Positions 1 through 8,614 of a stretch of 64,000 nucleotides of DNA are shown piece by piece. Position 1 is the first letter of the stretch. Every line of letters starts with the position of its first letter. The notes under the pieces are model-generated. The model saw only the letters and a list, made by a program, of their open reading frames with translations, was not told where the DNA came from and ran no database searches. The stretch covers positions 967,501 to 1,031,500 of the forward strand of contig NZ_CP022985.1 in NCBI RefSeq assembly GCF_003425985.1, read 5' to 3'. A program made the translations under genes and the position numbers. This stretch comes from Mariniflexile sp. TRM1-10 (GTDB lineage Bacteria; Bacteroidota; Bacteroidia; Flavobacteriales; Flavobacteriaceae).

Positions 1-3000
1 TGATAAAGCGTCCTTCAGTTTCTTCAACTTCATTATGCTCATAAGATACTCCAACTTCAAAACTAGCACCAAAACGCCCTCGCCAAATTAAAGAAGGCGC
101 CACTTTAAACAAACTAATTTTTACACGGTTATAATCTAAACCGACGTCTAAACCATCATTCTCATCTGCTTCATAATTTGGTGTTTCATTTCCAAAACCA
201 AAGAAATTCATTGCAAAATTAGGGCTTGTAAAATGTGCTTTCAAACCTAAATTCATGTTGCCTACCACATTAGCAAACTCTCCTTTATAATGTAAATCGA
301 AACCTTCTGTAGCGAAATAATAAGCCCCAGAAAGTGTGTGTTGTGACGTAAACGGATTGCGCTCGAAACCGTATTTAGTAAACGTATTTGACAACCCTAT
401 TTTAAAACCATCATCTGGATTAGCGCCTATGGTTGGAATGAGCTGATTGGTATTGTTTTTTAACTTTTTATAATCGTATACATTGGTTTCGTAATCATCG
501 GTTAATTTCACATTTCCGTTGGTAGTTTTAAATGTATTTTCTTTGGATTTGTAATCGTAAATTTTAACTTTTTTTCCGTTTAAAATATCGTAGGTATCAT
601 TATTTTGACCGCCAATTAACCGTATTTTAATGAGCATATCGGCTTCACCTGAAACATTAAAAACATCGTCGTCGTCCAACCCATACACCCAAATTTCATT
701 GGTATCATTACAATTATATGTGCGTTGATGAAACACATCTGCCTTTTCTCCTTTTTTAATACGATATGCAGTCACTTTTGTATTGCCATTTGGCAGGCGT
801 TCAATTTCAAACCAATCGTCTTTACTTGTTCCTTTTACAATACCAAACTTGTTTATATGATTGTAATAAGCGTCCGAAATTTTTTGAAGATTACTGCGCC
901 TTCCTCGAAGTTTTAATTTGATATCTTGAATGGTTTCGTCCTGCACTTCCTTTGGAAAATTGGCAAATGTTTTATCTATAACTTCATCAGTTAAATTATC
1001 TACTATTTGCTTCACTTGCGCGTTCCAAACCTTGCGATCCGACTGGTTAATCAGTGCCATATCCAACGGATAAGGCTCCAAATTAAACCACTTCGGGTTC
1101 TTTAAATCCTCATCATAGGATTTCATTAATCGCAACCCAGGAATTACCGAGGTGGCAAAACCCAACAAGACACCATCTGCCATTTTAGAAAATACTTGAT
1201 CCCTATCTCTGGGAACAGGTCGGTACATTGTTTTTCCGCTTTCTTTAAATGCTGCCCAACGCCATTGGTCTTCGTGCCTATCCCAATCGCCAATAAGCAT
1301 ATCGAACAAACGTGCTCGAATATAAGCCGCTTCGTCCAAAACAAAATCTTCATCTTTATTAATCTTTTTCAACAAATCATCGGTACTAATCATAGTATTC
1401 GAAAACCCAAAACTTGCTTTATCACCATGTCCGTCATCGGTACGCTCTTCAATCATATATAACTCATCACCAAACTCATCGTTAAAAATGCCAATTGCTT
1501 TTTGTTTTGGCACATAATACAGCACAGGATTTGTATGGTAAACACCCACAGCATCAGCTAAAGTGCCCACCACAAATGGTGCATACGGGTGCGAACCTGT
1601 AAAAACGTCCTGTAGCAAGCCTTCGGTGTAAGTATCTTCAAACTCGCCTTCAATATATTGATCTTTAAAAGCTACTGCTTGTAAATACTGAATGGCATTT
1701 TTCCGAAGGGCGCGCATAACGTATTCCCTACCTTGCTTGTCTTTTAATCGCAGCGATTTAGATTGGTGTCCTCCTCCTTTTCTAATGGGAGTCAAGCCGC
1801 CAAAAAGCGTATCTAAATCTACTATTGGCGCTTTAACTTCTGTACCGTAATAGTTTCGAAAACGTTCTCCCCAAATCGTTCTATATACGCCTCCTTTAGT
1901 GATTTCTTCTTTTTTATAAATAGACGCTGTTTTTTCCTTTGGAAATGATGCTGGATAATTAGTAGCTTCTCCTCCCTTATCTTTTGAAAGCACGTCTGTT
2001 TGAAACACCACGTTGCCATCTTCAGCCGAAAAAAAACGAACTTTGGAAGAACCATCTGTATAAACATCCAATATGGCATAACCAGGTGTTGCATAAGAAA
2101 ATTGCCCTTTTCCCACATTTCGAGTGGCTGAAATTTTAGATCCTGAACCACTTATAATTTGCGGTAAATTATCTTGAAATATATACTGCAAGTTATGATC
2201 GTGTCCCGAAACAAAAATGACCTTGTCATTTTCTTGAGATAGGGTAATGACGCGTTTTCTAAAGGTGTTGTACAGCTTATTTTGCACATCTACAGTTGTA
2301 ACCCCTCCTGTTTTTCTTACGAGATTTTTTAGTGTTCCAAGTACTGGAAATGGTTTTAAATGGCTTGAAAATGAATATTGCCCACCATGCGAACCATTCG
2401 TAAACATAGGATGGTGCACAGCTATTAGCGTTGTTTTTCCTTGCGCTTTTTTAATTTCGCCTTCAAGTTCATCAAAAAACTTGGTTCTGGTTTTTATGTC
2501 ACAATCGTCGTTAATGGTCGGATAGTTATCCCAATCGGCTAAATACCATTCCGAATCTATAATAATTAATACGACATCATCCGAAATGTCTACTTTTTCA
2601 ATTGGGCAACCGTTTTCGGGCAAAAAAGTGTTTTTGCCTAATTTATCTTCAATAAAATCTTCTTGTCGTTTTAAACCTTTAATACCAGAATACCAGTCGT
2701 GATTTCCGGGAATAAAAATGGTTTTTCCTTTAAAATTTTTAACCGCTGCTGTTTGTATATTCAATTGATGTTCTGCAAATGCCCTACTTTGATGATTTTT
2801 TTTTGGTAAGCCTTTCGGATATACATTATCACCTAAAAAAATAGCCGTACTGTGTTCTGTAGCTTTACTTAGTGCGTTTTTAAATGCTTCCAACGCTTTT
2901 GAGGAAGTGCCTAAAGGTGAGTTTCCAGCATCACCAATTAAGTAAAATGAGTAGGCAATGTCTTTTTGGAGCAAATCTTTTTCCCGGTTTGAATCCTTGT

Positions 3001-3079
3001 ACTGTGGATGATAAGTAGCACAAGCATTCAAAAATATAGCGGCGATAAAAATGGCAATTATTCTTATTTGAGAAGTCAT
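1..3079 (-). CDS. Lipoprotein PAP-like metallophosphoesterase with kinase-like middle segment and C-terminal outer-membrane barrel (3' end beyond window)
   Basis: The reading frame is open from an ATG at 3079 to the window edge, about 1026 codons, so the C-terminus is missing. A short lipoprotein signal ends at Cys20 (FLNAC). Residues about 40-330 carry the purple-acid-phosphatase-like metal motifs GDAGN, GDNVYP, GNHDW, VHHPMF and GHDHN, so a di-metal phosphoesterase is well supported. Residues about 415-625 form a separate segment with a glycine-rich stretch followed by YVMRALRK, then LIGDWDRHEDQW and PRDRDQ, which resembles the ATP-lysine, catalytic-loop and metal-binding parts of HipA/Fam20-like kinases (inference). 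From about residue 820 the sequence has alternating polar/aromatic beta strands typical of an outer-membrane barrel. The substrate is unknown. It is divergent from the HD/Pycsar-domain gene, with a 232-base shared intergenic region that may hold both promoters; a TATCTTTA box lies at 3102-3109 on the minus strand. Confidence 0.85.
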   Translation of the reverse strand, partial: MTSQIRIIAIFIAAIFLNACATYHPQYKDSNREKDLLQKDIAYSFYLIGDAGNSPLGTSSKALEAFKNALSKATEHSTAIFLGDNVYPKGLPKKNHQSRAFAEHQLNIQTAAVKNFKGKTIFIPGNHDWYSGIKGLKRQEDFIEDKLGKNTFLPENGCPIEKVDISDDVVLIIIDSEWYLADWDNYPTINDDCDIKTRTKFFDELEGEIKKAQGKTTLIAVHHPMFTNGSHGGQYSFSSHLKPFPVLGTLKNLVRKTGGVTTVDVQNKLYNTFRKRVITLSQENDKVIFVSGHDHNLQYIFQDNLPQIISGSGSKISATRNVGKGQFSYATPGYAILDVYTDGSSKVRFFSAEDGNVVFQTDVLSKDKGGEATNYPASFPKEKTASIYKKEEITKGGVYRTIWGERFRNYYGTEVKAPIVDLDTLFGGLTPIRKGGGHQSKSLRLKDKQGREYVMRALRKNAIQYLQAVAFKDQYIEGEFEDTYTEGLLQDVFTGSHPYAPFVVGTLADAVGVYHTNPVLYYVPKQKAIGIFNDEFGDELYMIEERTDDGHGDKASFGFSNTMISTDDLLKKINKDEDFVLDEAAYIRARLFDMLIGDWDRHEDQWRWAAFKESGKTMYRPVPRDRDQVFSKMADGVLLGFATSVIPGLRLMKSYDEDLKNPKWFNLEPYPLDMALINQSDRKVWNAQVKQIVDNLTDEVIDKTFANFPKEVQDETIQDIKLKLRGRRSNLQKISDAYYNHINKFGIVKGTSKDDWFEIERLPNGNTKVTAYRIKKGEKADVFHQRTYNCNDTNEIWVYGLDDDDVFNVSGEADMLIKIRLIGGQNNDTYDILNGKKVKIYDYKSKENTFKTTNGNVKLTDDYETNVYDYKKLKNNTNQLIPTIGANPDDGFKIGLSNTFTKYGFERNPFTSQHTLSGAYYFATEGFDLHYKGEFANVVGNMNLGLKAHFTSPNFAMNFFGFGNETPNYEADENDGLDVGLDYNRVKISLFKVAPSLIWRGRFGASFEVGVSYEHNEVEETEGRFI

Positions 3080-3311
3080 TTGGTCAGTTTTATATTTTTG
3101 ATAAAGATAGATTATCGCTAACTATCTTAAAATTTGTTTAGACAAAAATTAATGCGTTTGCTAGCATCACTTCATTCAGTAGATATCATTTAAGCCTCCT
3201 TACAAAACTAAATTATTGAAACGAGAAAGCATTGCCTAAATTTACGACAAATAAACACGAATGTTTAAATTCATCAAAGTTTAGTATTTTTACTTTAAAT
3301 CGTAATCTCTT

Positions 3312-4508
3312 ATGGATAATCTTATTGCTGAAGTCGAAAAACACGTCATTCATTTATTAAATGAAAAACTAAGTAGCCACTATATTTACCACAATTTGGC
3401 ACATACGCAACTTGTCGTTGAAAAGGTCAAAGAATTATCTGACTTATCAAATTTAAGTGATTCTGAAAAAGAAATATTGGTATTAGCTGCTTGGCTTCAT
3501 GATACGGGTTATACTGAAGGTATAGAAAAACACGAAGAGAAAAGCATTTCTATTGCTGAAGATTTTTTAAAGAACCACAATGCTTCTGAAGATACTATCA
3601 AAGCTGTTAAGGATTTAATTTTAGCTACAGTAATGGGATACGAACCCAAAAATATAAGCGAGAAAATTATTCGTGATGCCGATTTTGCCCACATTGGAAG
3701 CAAAGATTTTGGAGATGCTACAGAATTACTTAGAAAAGAATGGGAACTTACTTGTGATAAAACTTTGACGGATGCCGAATGGTTAGAAGAGAACATTCAT
3801 TTTTTAACCAACAACCATCGGTTTTATTCCGAAGCAGCTTCAACAAATTGGACTGCAACGAAAACAAAAAATTTATCGCGATTATTAAAGCTTCAAAATA
3901 AGATAAAGCAAGATTCCGTTAAACTTAAACAAAAGAAAACAGAATTAAGTTTTAAAAAAAACAAAGCTGAATTGCCCGAACGCGGTATAGAAACCATGTT
4001 TAGAGTCACTTTAAGAAATCATATCACTTTAAGCAACATAGCCGATACTAAAGCTAATATCCTCCTATCGGTAAATGCCATAATTGTGTCATTGGTTTTA
4101 TCAAATTTGGTTTCTAAATTAGATAATGCCTCAAATAAATATCTCATTATACCAACAATTATTTTTGTACTCTTTACGGTAGCTTCTATTATTTTGTCCA
4201 TTTTAGCGACACGTCCAAATGTTACCAGCGGAAAGTTCACAAAAGAAGACGTTGCCAATAAAAAAGTAAATTTATTGTTCTTTGGAAATTTCCACAAAAT
4301 GAGTCTAGCAGATTTTGAGTGGGCTATGGGAGAAATGATGCTAGATAGAGAGTATTTATACGCTTCTATGAAAAAGGATTTATATTTTCTTGGATTGGTT
4401 TTAGATAAAAAATATAAAATACTTAGGTTAACCTATAGCGTATTCATGATTGGTATTATTATAAGCGTTATTGCTTTTACCATCGCATTTAACCTTAATA
4501 CTCGCTAA
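3312..4508 (+). CDS. HD-domain phosphohydrolase fused to Pycsar-type transmembrane effector domain (PycTM/DUF5706-like)
   Basis: The protein has 398 residues. The N-terminal half is an HD-type metal phosphohydrolase: HNLAH at 27-31, the signature WLHDTGY with His63-Asp64, and RDAD at 121-124. A charged linker (about 185-220) leads to a C-terminal domain (about 224-398) starting RGIETMFRVTLRNHITLS and containing AxxKANILLSVN. This pattern, with three hydrophobic helices near 247-268, 278-299 and 372-394, is the one I associate with the Pycsar effector family PycTM, which damages the inner membrane on binding cyclic pyrimidine nucleotides. HD fusions to this domain are known in Bacteroidota and might hydrolyse the signal. 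No uridylate or cytidylate cyclase gene is next to it, so a defence role is inferred, not shown. The stop lies 8 bases from the convergent GAF gene. Confidence 0.85.
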   Translation: MDNLIAEVEKHVIHLLNEKLSSHYIYHNLAHTQLVVEKVKELSDLSNLSDSEKEILVLAAWLHDTGYTEGIEKHEEKSISIAEDFLKNHNASEDTIKAVKDLILATVMGYEPKNISEKIIRDADFAHIGSKDFGDATELLRKEWELTCDKTLTDAEWLEENIHFLTNNHRFYSEAASTNWTATKTKNLSRLLKLQNKIKQDSVKLKQKKTELSFKKNKAELPERGIETMFRVTLRNHITLSNIADTKANILLSVNAIIVSLVLSNLVSKLDNASNKYLIIPTIIFVLFTVASIILSILATRPNVTSGKFTKEDVANKKVNLLFFGNFHKMSLADFEWAMGEMMLDREYLYASMKKDLYFLGLVLDKKYKILRLTYSVFMIGIIISVIAFTIAFNLNTR

Positions 4509-4516
4509 GAGACTGT

Positions 4517-6889
4517 TTAAGCTTTAATTTCTCTAATTAAATCGTCGTAGGTATAAAACGCTTTGTCTTTTTTGTCTTTGTGGTACAGTAAACTAACGCG
4601 AATCGCTTTCAATCCAGTTACTGCTTGCAAATCCTCCAATTCAACAATTTCCACATCATCATCTAAATAATTTTTCGATTGTAAAAATTTAATGTAGCGT
4701 AAGTATTCTTGTTCGTCTTGTTTTTGGGAATAAATAATGCTTATTTTTCCTTTTTGGGTGACACGCTCTTGGGTTCCTTTTATAAATGCTTTATCAACAC
4801 GTTTTTTTACAATTTGGTACCGCGCATTATAAGTACCGTCTACATCAAACTGCTTTTCATCCATTCTAAAACTAATGGATAATGGCTGATTGAACACTAA
4901 AATCATGGAAGCCACATCTAAACCAATAGGAAAGGTAGGTTGCATTTGGTAATAAGCATTTTCCATTTCGCACATCACCTGCAGTTGCCACAATCTTAAA
5001 TTATATAAATAAATAGGATTGAAACTTTCTTCTTTAGTAATAGCTTCACCTATATACATGTTGTGTTCTACGCCATCTGTTTTAAAGCGTTCAAAATAAT
5101 GTGGATACATTTTTTGTGCCTCTTCTTGTTTTTTATCTAGCAGCGAAGCCATTTTTTTGTTGATACTAGAAATTGTATTGTCATAGTTTTCTCTATGCTT
5201 ATAAAAAGTACCAACCTTAGCTTCAATCGATTCTTTATATACATTGATAATGGCATGCAATACTTCAAATTTTGATAGATGTTCTAATAAGGGATTGATG
5301 TCATGTTTTAAAAATCCTGTAATTTGTTGTTCGCTATCTACCTGGAAATGGGCATCTAATCCTTCTAAATAATTATCTATTTGAAATATAAACTGCTCAT
5401 ATATAGGAAATTGCTCTTCTTTAAAAGCTTCATTCAGAATGATTTTTACTTCATTAAGCTGTAACATTAAATCCTGCTGCGTTGCCCAATTTCTTGCTTC
5501 AGAAGACCCTTTGATATCAATTTGTCCATATAATGGATAAATGTCTTCAAACGAAATTTTGTTAAATACCGCTTGATTGCCGTTAAATTGTTCTTTTATA
5601 AAGGTTTTTGCTTCTTTTTCGAATTTCCAATGCACACTTGGATGAATAGATGTACATTCTTGTTGAATGACAGCTTCAATTAAATTCTCCTCTTCTCTTT
5701 TTGAGCGTAAAACTGCAGACACGATATATGGCATCACATCATTTAGCTTATTAGCATTGATGCTATTCAAAACTTTGGGTTCAGGTGAAACGATTTCTAA
5801 TACCCCTAGTAAATCATCACCATCGGCAATGGGTGCTAAAATAACGCTTTTAATGCCTTGGTTTTTAAAAGTCTCCAACTGTGGCGCCCGTCCTTGAGAA
5901 CACTCGCACAGCCTATCTACATCGGATACCGCATAGAATTTCTTTTCCTTTAGTAATTTATCATAAGAACCATGACATAAAGCCTGCTTGCACGGTTTTG
6001 GCTCATCGCTATTAATTAAAAAACTGCTATTGCCCATACCAAGAACGGATTCAAAAAGACCGTCTTCCTTATTGTATACCGAAAAACCTACCTTTATGTT
6101 TTTAATACCTAAAAGCGATTGAAATGTTTTGTGAAAGTTTTCTATAAAATCTTCATCGACACATTCTTCATCTATAATAAGATTAGATTTGATGTTTGAA
6201 ATAGACTGATCGTCTGTGACATCAAAAATGTTTGATATTACAAAACCTTTGAACAAATAACTATTGGGCGGAAATTTTTCTTTCCAAAGCGCGATGTTAT
6301 CAAAATTATCCAACAACTCATCATAATCTTCTTGGGTAATTTTTTTAGCGCTTTCGGTTGGTGTTATTTCACAAAAATCGGCATTATATAAAATTTTATA
6401 ATAGCGTAAAATGCCATGCTCATCAGGAATTTCATAAAAAAACGGGCGTTTTAAATTTAAATTATAGCCATAGCAGAAATTTAAAATAACTATACAGGTG
6501 ATAATATACGTATCATCTTCTGGCATGTTTTTAATTTGCAAGACAAAATCATCTCCAGCATGTTTGATAATATTTTTAAAACGGTTGGACGTATTGAATA
6601 CTATATTTTGAAATGGTATGGATGCCGTTTTAATTTCGTTATTGGTTAAAATAGGACTAAAGGTATCCTGCAGAATAACTTCTATAGGTTTTTTATAGGT
6701 TTCTAGCAACGATAACTCTGTAAATCCCGCTCTTAATTCAGGATAGGGTTTCTGAATTTCTAGAATTCGTTTGGCTTTGGCTGCAACAAACTCATCATCG
6801 CTATTAACAAGCGCCTCGTAAGTTTTAAGAAGTTCATTAAAACTTATTTTAAAAATCATTGGCGATTCAAGATGCTCGTATTGGTCCAT
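4517..6889 (-). CDS. GAF domain-containing protein of unknown function
   Basis: This is a soluble protein of 790 residues with no signal peptide or membrane segment. The central part, roughly residues 240-400, has a GAF-like pattern (SVILAPIADGDDLLGVLEIVSPEP, given here as a landmark at about 345-370) preceded by a Cys-rich stretch (CKQALCHG, RLCECSQG), which may bind a ligand or metal. The rest is helical and charged and I do not recognise a catalytic domain; there is no histidine kinase, GGDEF or HTH module. Proteins of this size with a single GAF domain occur widely in Flavobacteriia as uncharacterised conserved proteins. It stands alone: the upstream neighbour on the same strand is separated by a strong hairpin at 6971-7014. 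Confidence 0.75.
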   Translation of the reverse strand: MDQYEHLESPMIFKISFNELLKTYEALVNSDDEFVAAKAKRILEIQKPYPELRAGFTELSLLETYKKPIEVILQDTFSPILTNNEIKTASIPFQNIVFNTSNRFKNIIKHAGDDFVLQIKNMPEDDTYIITCIVILNFCYGYNLNLKRPFFYEIPDEHGILRYYKILYNADFCEITPTESAKKITQEDYDELLDNFDNIALWKEKFPPNSYLFKGFVISNIFDVTDDQSISNIKSNLIIDEECVDEDFIENFHKTFQSLLGIKNIKVGFSVYNKEDGLFESVLGMGNSSFLINSDEPKPCKQALCHGSYDKLLKEKKFYAVSDVDRLCECSQGRAPQLETFKNQGIKSVILAPIADGDDLLGVLEIVSPEPKVLNSINANKLNDVMPYIVSAVLRSKREEENLIEAVIQQECTSIHPSVHWKFEKEAKTFIKEQFNGNQAVFNKISFEDIYPLYGQIDIKGSSEARNWATQQDLMLQLNEVKIILNEAFKEEQFPIYEQFIFQIDNYLEGLDAHFQVDSEQQITGFLKHDINPLLEHLSKFEVLHAIINVYKESIEAKVGTFYKHRENYDNTISSINKKMASLLDKKQEEAQKMYPHYFERFKTDGVEHNMYIGEAITKEESFNPIYLYNLRLWQLQVMCEMENAYYQMQPTFPIGLDVASMILVFNQPLSISFRMDEKQFDVDGTYNARYQIVKKRVDKAFIKGTQERVTQKGKISIIYSQKQDEQEYLRYIKFLQSKNYLDDDVEIVELEDLQAVTGLKAIRVSLLYHKDKKDKAFYTYDDLIREIKA

Positions 6890-6970
6890 GCCTTTAAATT
6901 TAAGAATTGTAAAAATACAAATTAATTCAGTTAGTCTTAAACATCTTAAATTAATTACAACATGTAAAAA

Positions 6971-7014
6971 TTATTAAGTAATGAACTCGTTTGAACGAGT
7001 TCATTACTTAATAA
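6971..7014. terminator. Perfect 20-bp inverted repeat, probable bidirectional hairpin terminator
   Basis: Bases 6971-6990 and 6995-7014 are perfect reverse complements with a 4-base loop. The right arm overlaps the last codons and stop of the thioesterase gene (stop at 7004-7006). The inner arm sequence TGAACTCGTTTGAAC matches the arms of the longer palindromic elements at 14732 and 18998, so it may be a minimal member of that repeat family as well as a transcription stop. Confidence 0.7.
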
Positions 7015-7870
7015 TTGGTCGCATTAAGCCTTCTTGAGCTACCGAAGCTATCAATTTCCCGTCTCTGGTAAATATATTTCCTCGGGCAAAACCTCGGGCA
7101 TGGGAAGCACTTGGAGATTCCATAGAGTACAACAACCAATCATCAAAATCAAAATCTCTAAAATACCACATAGAATGGTCTAAACTTGCCGTTTGCGTAT
7201 TGCCCCAATGTGCTTTACTGGCATGCGGGTAAAGCACCGAACTTAAAATATTATAATCTGAAATATAGGTTAATATTTGCTGTTTTGTAGCTAAATCCAA
7301 GTTCTTTGCATCACCTTTCAACTTAAACCATACATCGCTGAATGGTGGTAAATCTTTCTTGTCCAAAGGATTTACTATCTCGGTTGGCTTAAATTCAATA
7401 GGACGCTCAATTTCAAAAAAAGCTTTAAGACTTTTTGGTAAATAATCTCCAAATTGCTGAAGAATGTCTGTCCAACTCAACAAATCTTCAGGTTGTTTTA
7501 AACTAGGCTTCATCGCTATTTGATGATCATAGCCTGCCTCCTTTTTATGAAACGATGCCGATAATATAAAAATGGTTCTTTCCTTCTGATGTGCTGTAAC
7601 CCGACGTACTGAAAAACTACCACCATCCCTTACAATGCTTACGTTATAGGTAATGGGCAACTCTAAATTACCAGCTTCCAAAAAATAGGAATGCATCGAG
7701 TGCAATACCCTATTGTTGGTTATTGTTCTACTAGCAGCATGAATGGCTTGCGCCAATACCTGGCCTCCGAAAACAATGGGACTACCAATGGTTTTACTTA
7801 CGCCGTTAAATTCAGTATTGCTAATCTTTTCTAAGACTAATAGACTTAATAAATCGTTTACTGTGGTCAT
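7004..7870 (-). CDS. tesB: Acyl-CoA thioesterase II (TesB family)
   Basis: The 288-residue protein has the length and double hot-dog layout of TesB, which hydrolyses medium/long-chain acyl-CoA to free fatty acid and CoA in the cytoplasm. Landmarks are FGGQVLAQAIHAA near residue 35, RDGGSFSVRRVTAHQ near 82-96, and in the second hot-dog the segment SLDHSMWYFRDF near 230 followed by MESPSASHARGFARG. These are conserved TesB sequences including the active-site Asp region. It has no signal peptide. It is transcribed alone between the hairpin at 6971 and a repeat-containing gap upstream. Confidence 0.93.
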   Translation of the reverse strand: MTTVNDLLSLLVLEKISNTEFNGVSKTIGSPIVFGGQVLAQAIHAASRTITNNRVLHSMHSYFLEAGNLELPITYNVSIVRDGGSFSVRRVTAHQKERTIFILSASFHKKEAGYDHQIAMKPSLKQPEDLLSWTDILQQFGDYLPKSLKAFFEIERPIEFKPTEIVNPLDKKDLPPFSDVWFKLKGDAKNLDLATKQQILTYISDYNILSSVLYPHASKAHWGNTQTASLDHSMWYFRDFDFDDWLLYSMESPSASHARGFARGNIFTRDGKLIASVAQEGLMRPIIK

Positions 7871-7891
7871 ATAAATATTTTAATGGATTAT

Positions 7892-8023
7892 TTTAGTACA
7901 TGACAAAAATAAAGCGTGTCACATTGAGTGTAATCGAAATGCAATTAAAAGCAACATTTCCAATGTCTTCGACTGCGCTCAGACTGACATCTGAATATAT
8001 TTGAATTTTTGTCATGTACTAAA
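7892..8023. repeat. Intergenic inverted-repeat element with internal CTTCGACTGCGCTCAG core
   Basis: Outer arms 7892-7910 and 8005-8023 are perfect reverse complements of 19 bases. Between them lie two partly complementary segments, TGTCACATTGAGTGTAATCG (about 7917-7936) and CTTCGACTGCGCTCAGACTG (7967-7986). The second shares CTTCGACT-N-CGCTCAG with a segment inside the coding region at about 62188-62203. This 228-base gap otherwise holds no gene. The element resembles the short palindromic dispersed repeats common in Flavobacteriia; mobility is not demonstrated. Confidence 0.75.
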
Positions 8024-8098
8024 TGGATGATTACAAAAATACATTAGATCAGTTTTTAAAAATAATAAGAGACTGCCTAAATCCTGCTACATCCGCTT

Positions 8099-8614
8099 TT
8101 ACGCTATCAAATGCTTTAACTTTTCCATATTGGCTTGTTTGGAAAATCGTTCCAATACCAATTTTAACTTCGGATTGATAAATGTTTCACAAAAGGGTTT
8201 TTCAGGATTCTTTATATAGTAATTTTGTATGTCGTCTCTAGACGCTTTAAAGGAATGAAACGGATACACTTTGGTTATTAATTTGTTGTCAAATTCCTTT
8301 TGAAAATTATTTATAATGGCTTTTGATTGCTGATTTTGTGCTTCTGAAAACGTATAAATTGCTGAACGATATTTTGTTCGCATGGAATGATTGCTCGTAC
8401 TTTTATGTGTATACAAATGAATTTCGACGAGCGTTTCTAATGAAATTATTTCAGGCTTAAAATGAACAATCACAGCTTCTGAAAATGAGGCATTTTCATC
8501 AATAGATGCAACATAACCTTGTTCTACTTTTTCAATACCTAGCAACGATTGAAAAACAGCTTCTGTACACCAATGGCAACCGCCTCCTAATGCTATTTTA
8601 GAAATTAATTCCAT
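8099..8614 (-). CDS. msrA: Peptide methionine-S-sulfoxide reductase, divergent second MsrA
   Basis: MsrA reduces methionine-S-sulfoxide in proteins using an N-terminal catalytic cysteine. Here the motif is GGGCHWCTEAVF, with His replacing the usual Phe of GCFW. The start at 8614 (MELISKIALGGGC) puts the motif at the usual distance; an in-frame ATG at 8638 would add eight residues inside the upstream gene. The rest follows the family (IVHFKPEIISLETLVEIH, THKSTSNHSMRTKYRSAIY), but the C-terminus lacks clear resolving-cysteine motifs; a Cys is present in KPFCETF. It overlaps the end of the aldo/keto reductase gene, indicating co-transcription with the repair operon. It is less conserved than the MsrA at 11140 and may have different substrates. 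Confidence 0.88.
   Translation of the reverse strand: MELISKIALGGGCHWCTEAVFQSLLGIEKVEQGYVASIDENASFSEAVIVHFKPEIISLETLVEIHLYTHKSTSNHSMRTKYRSAIYTFSEAQNQQSKAIINNFQKEFDNKLITKVYPFHSFKASRDDIQNYYIKNPEKPFCETFINPKLKLVLERFSKQANMEKLKHLIA

Noticed and set aside
1144..2525. Several short open frames overlapping the first gene on both strands
   Set aside because: They lie inside the long phosphoesterase/barrel reading frame, which carries clear motifs.
3312..4508. Complete Pycsar defence system
   Set aside because: Only an effector-like domain is present; no cyclase gene is adjacent.
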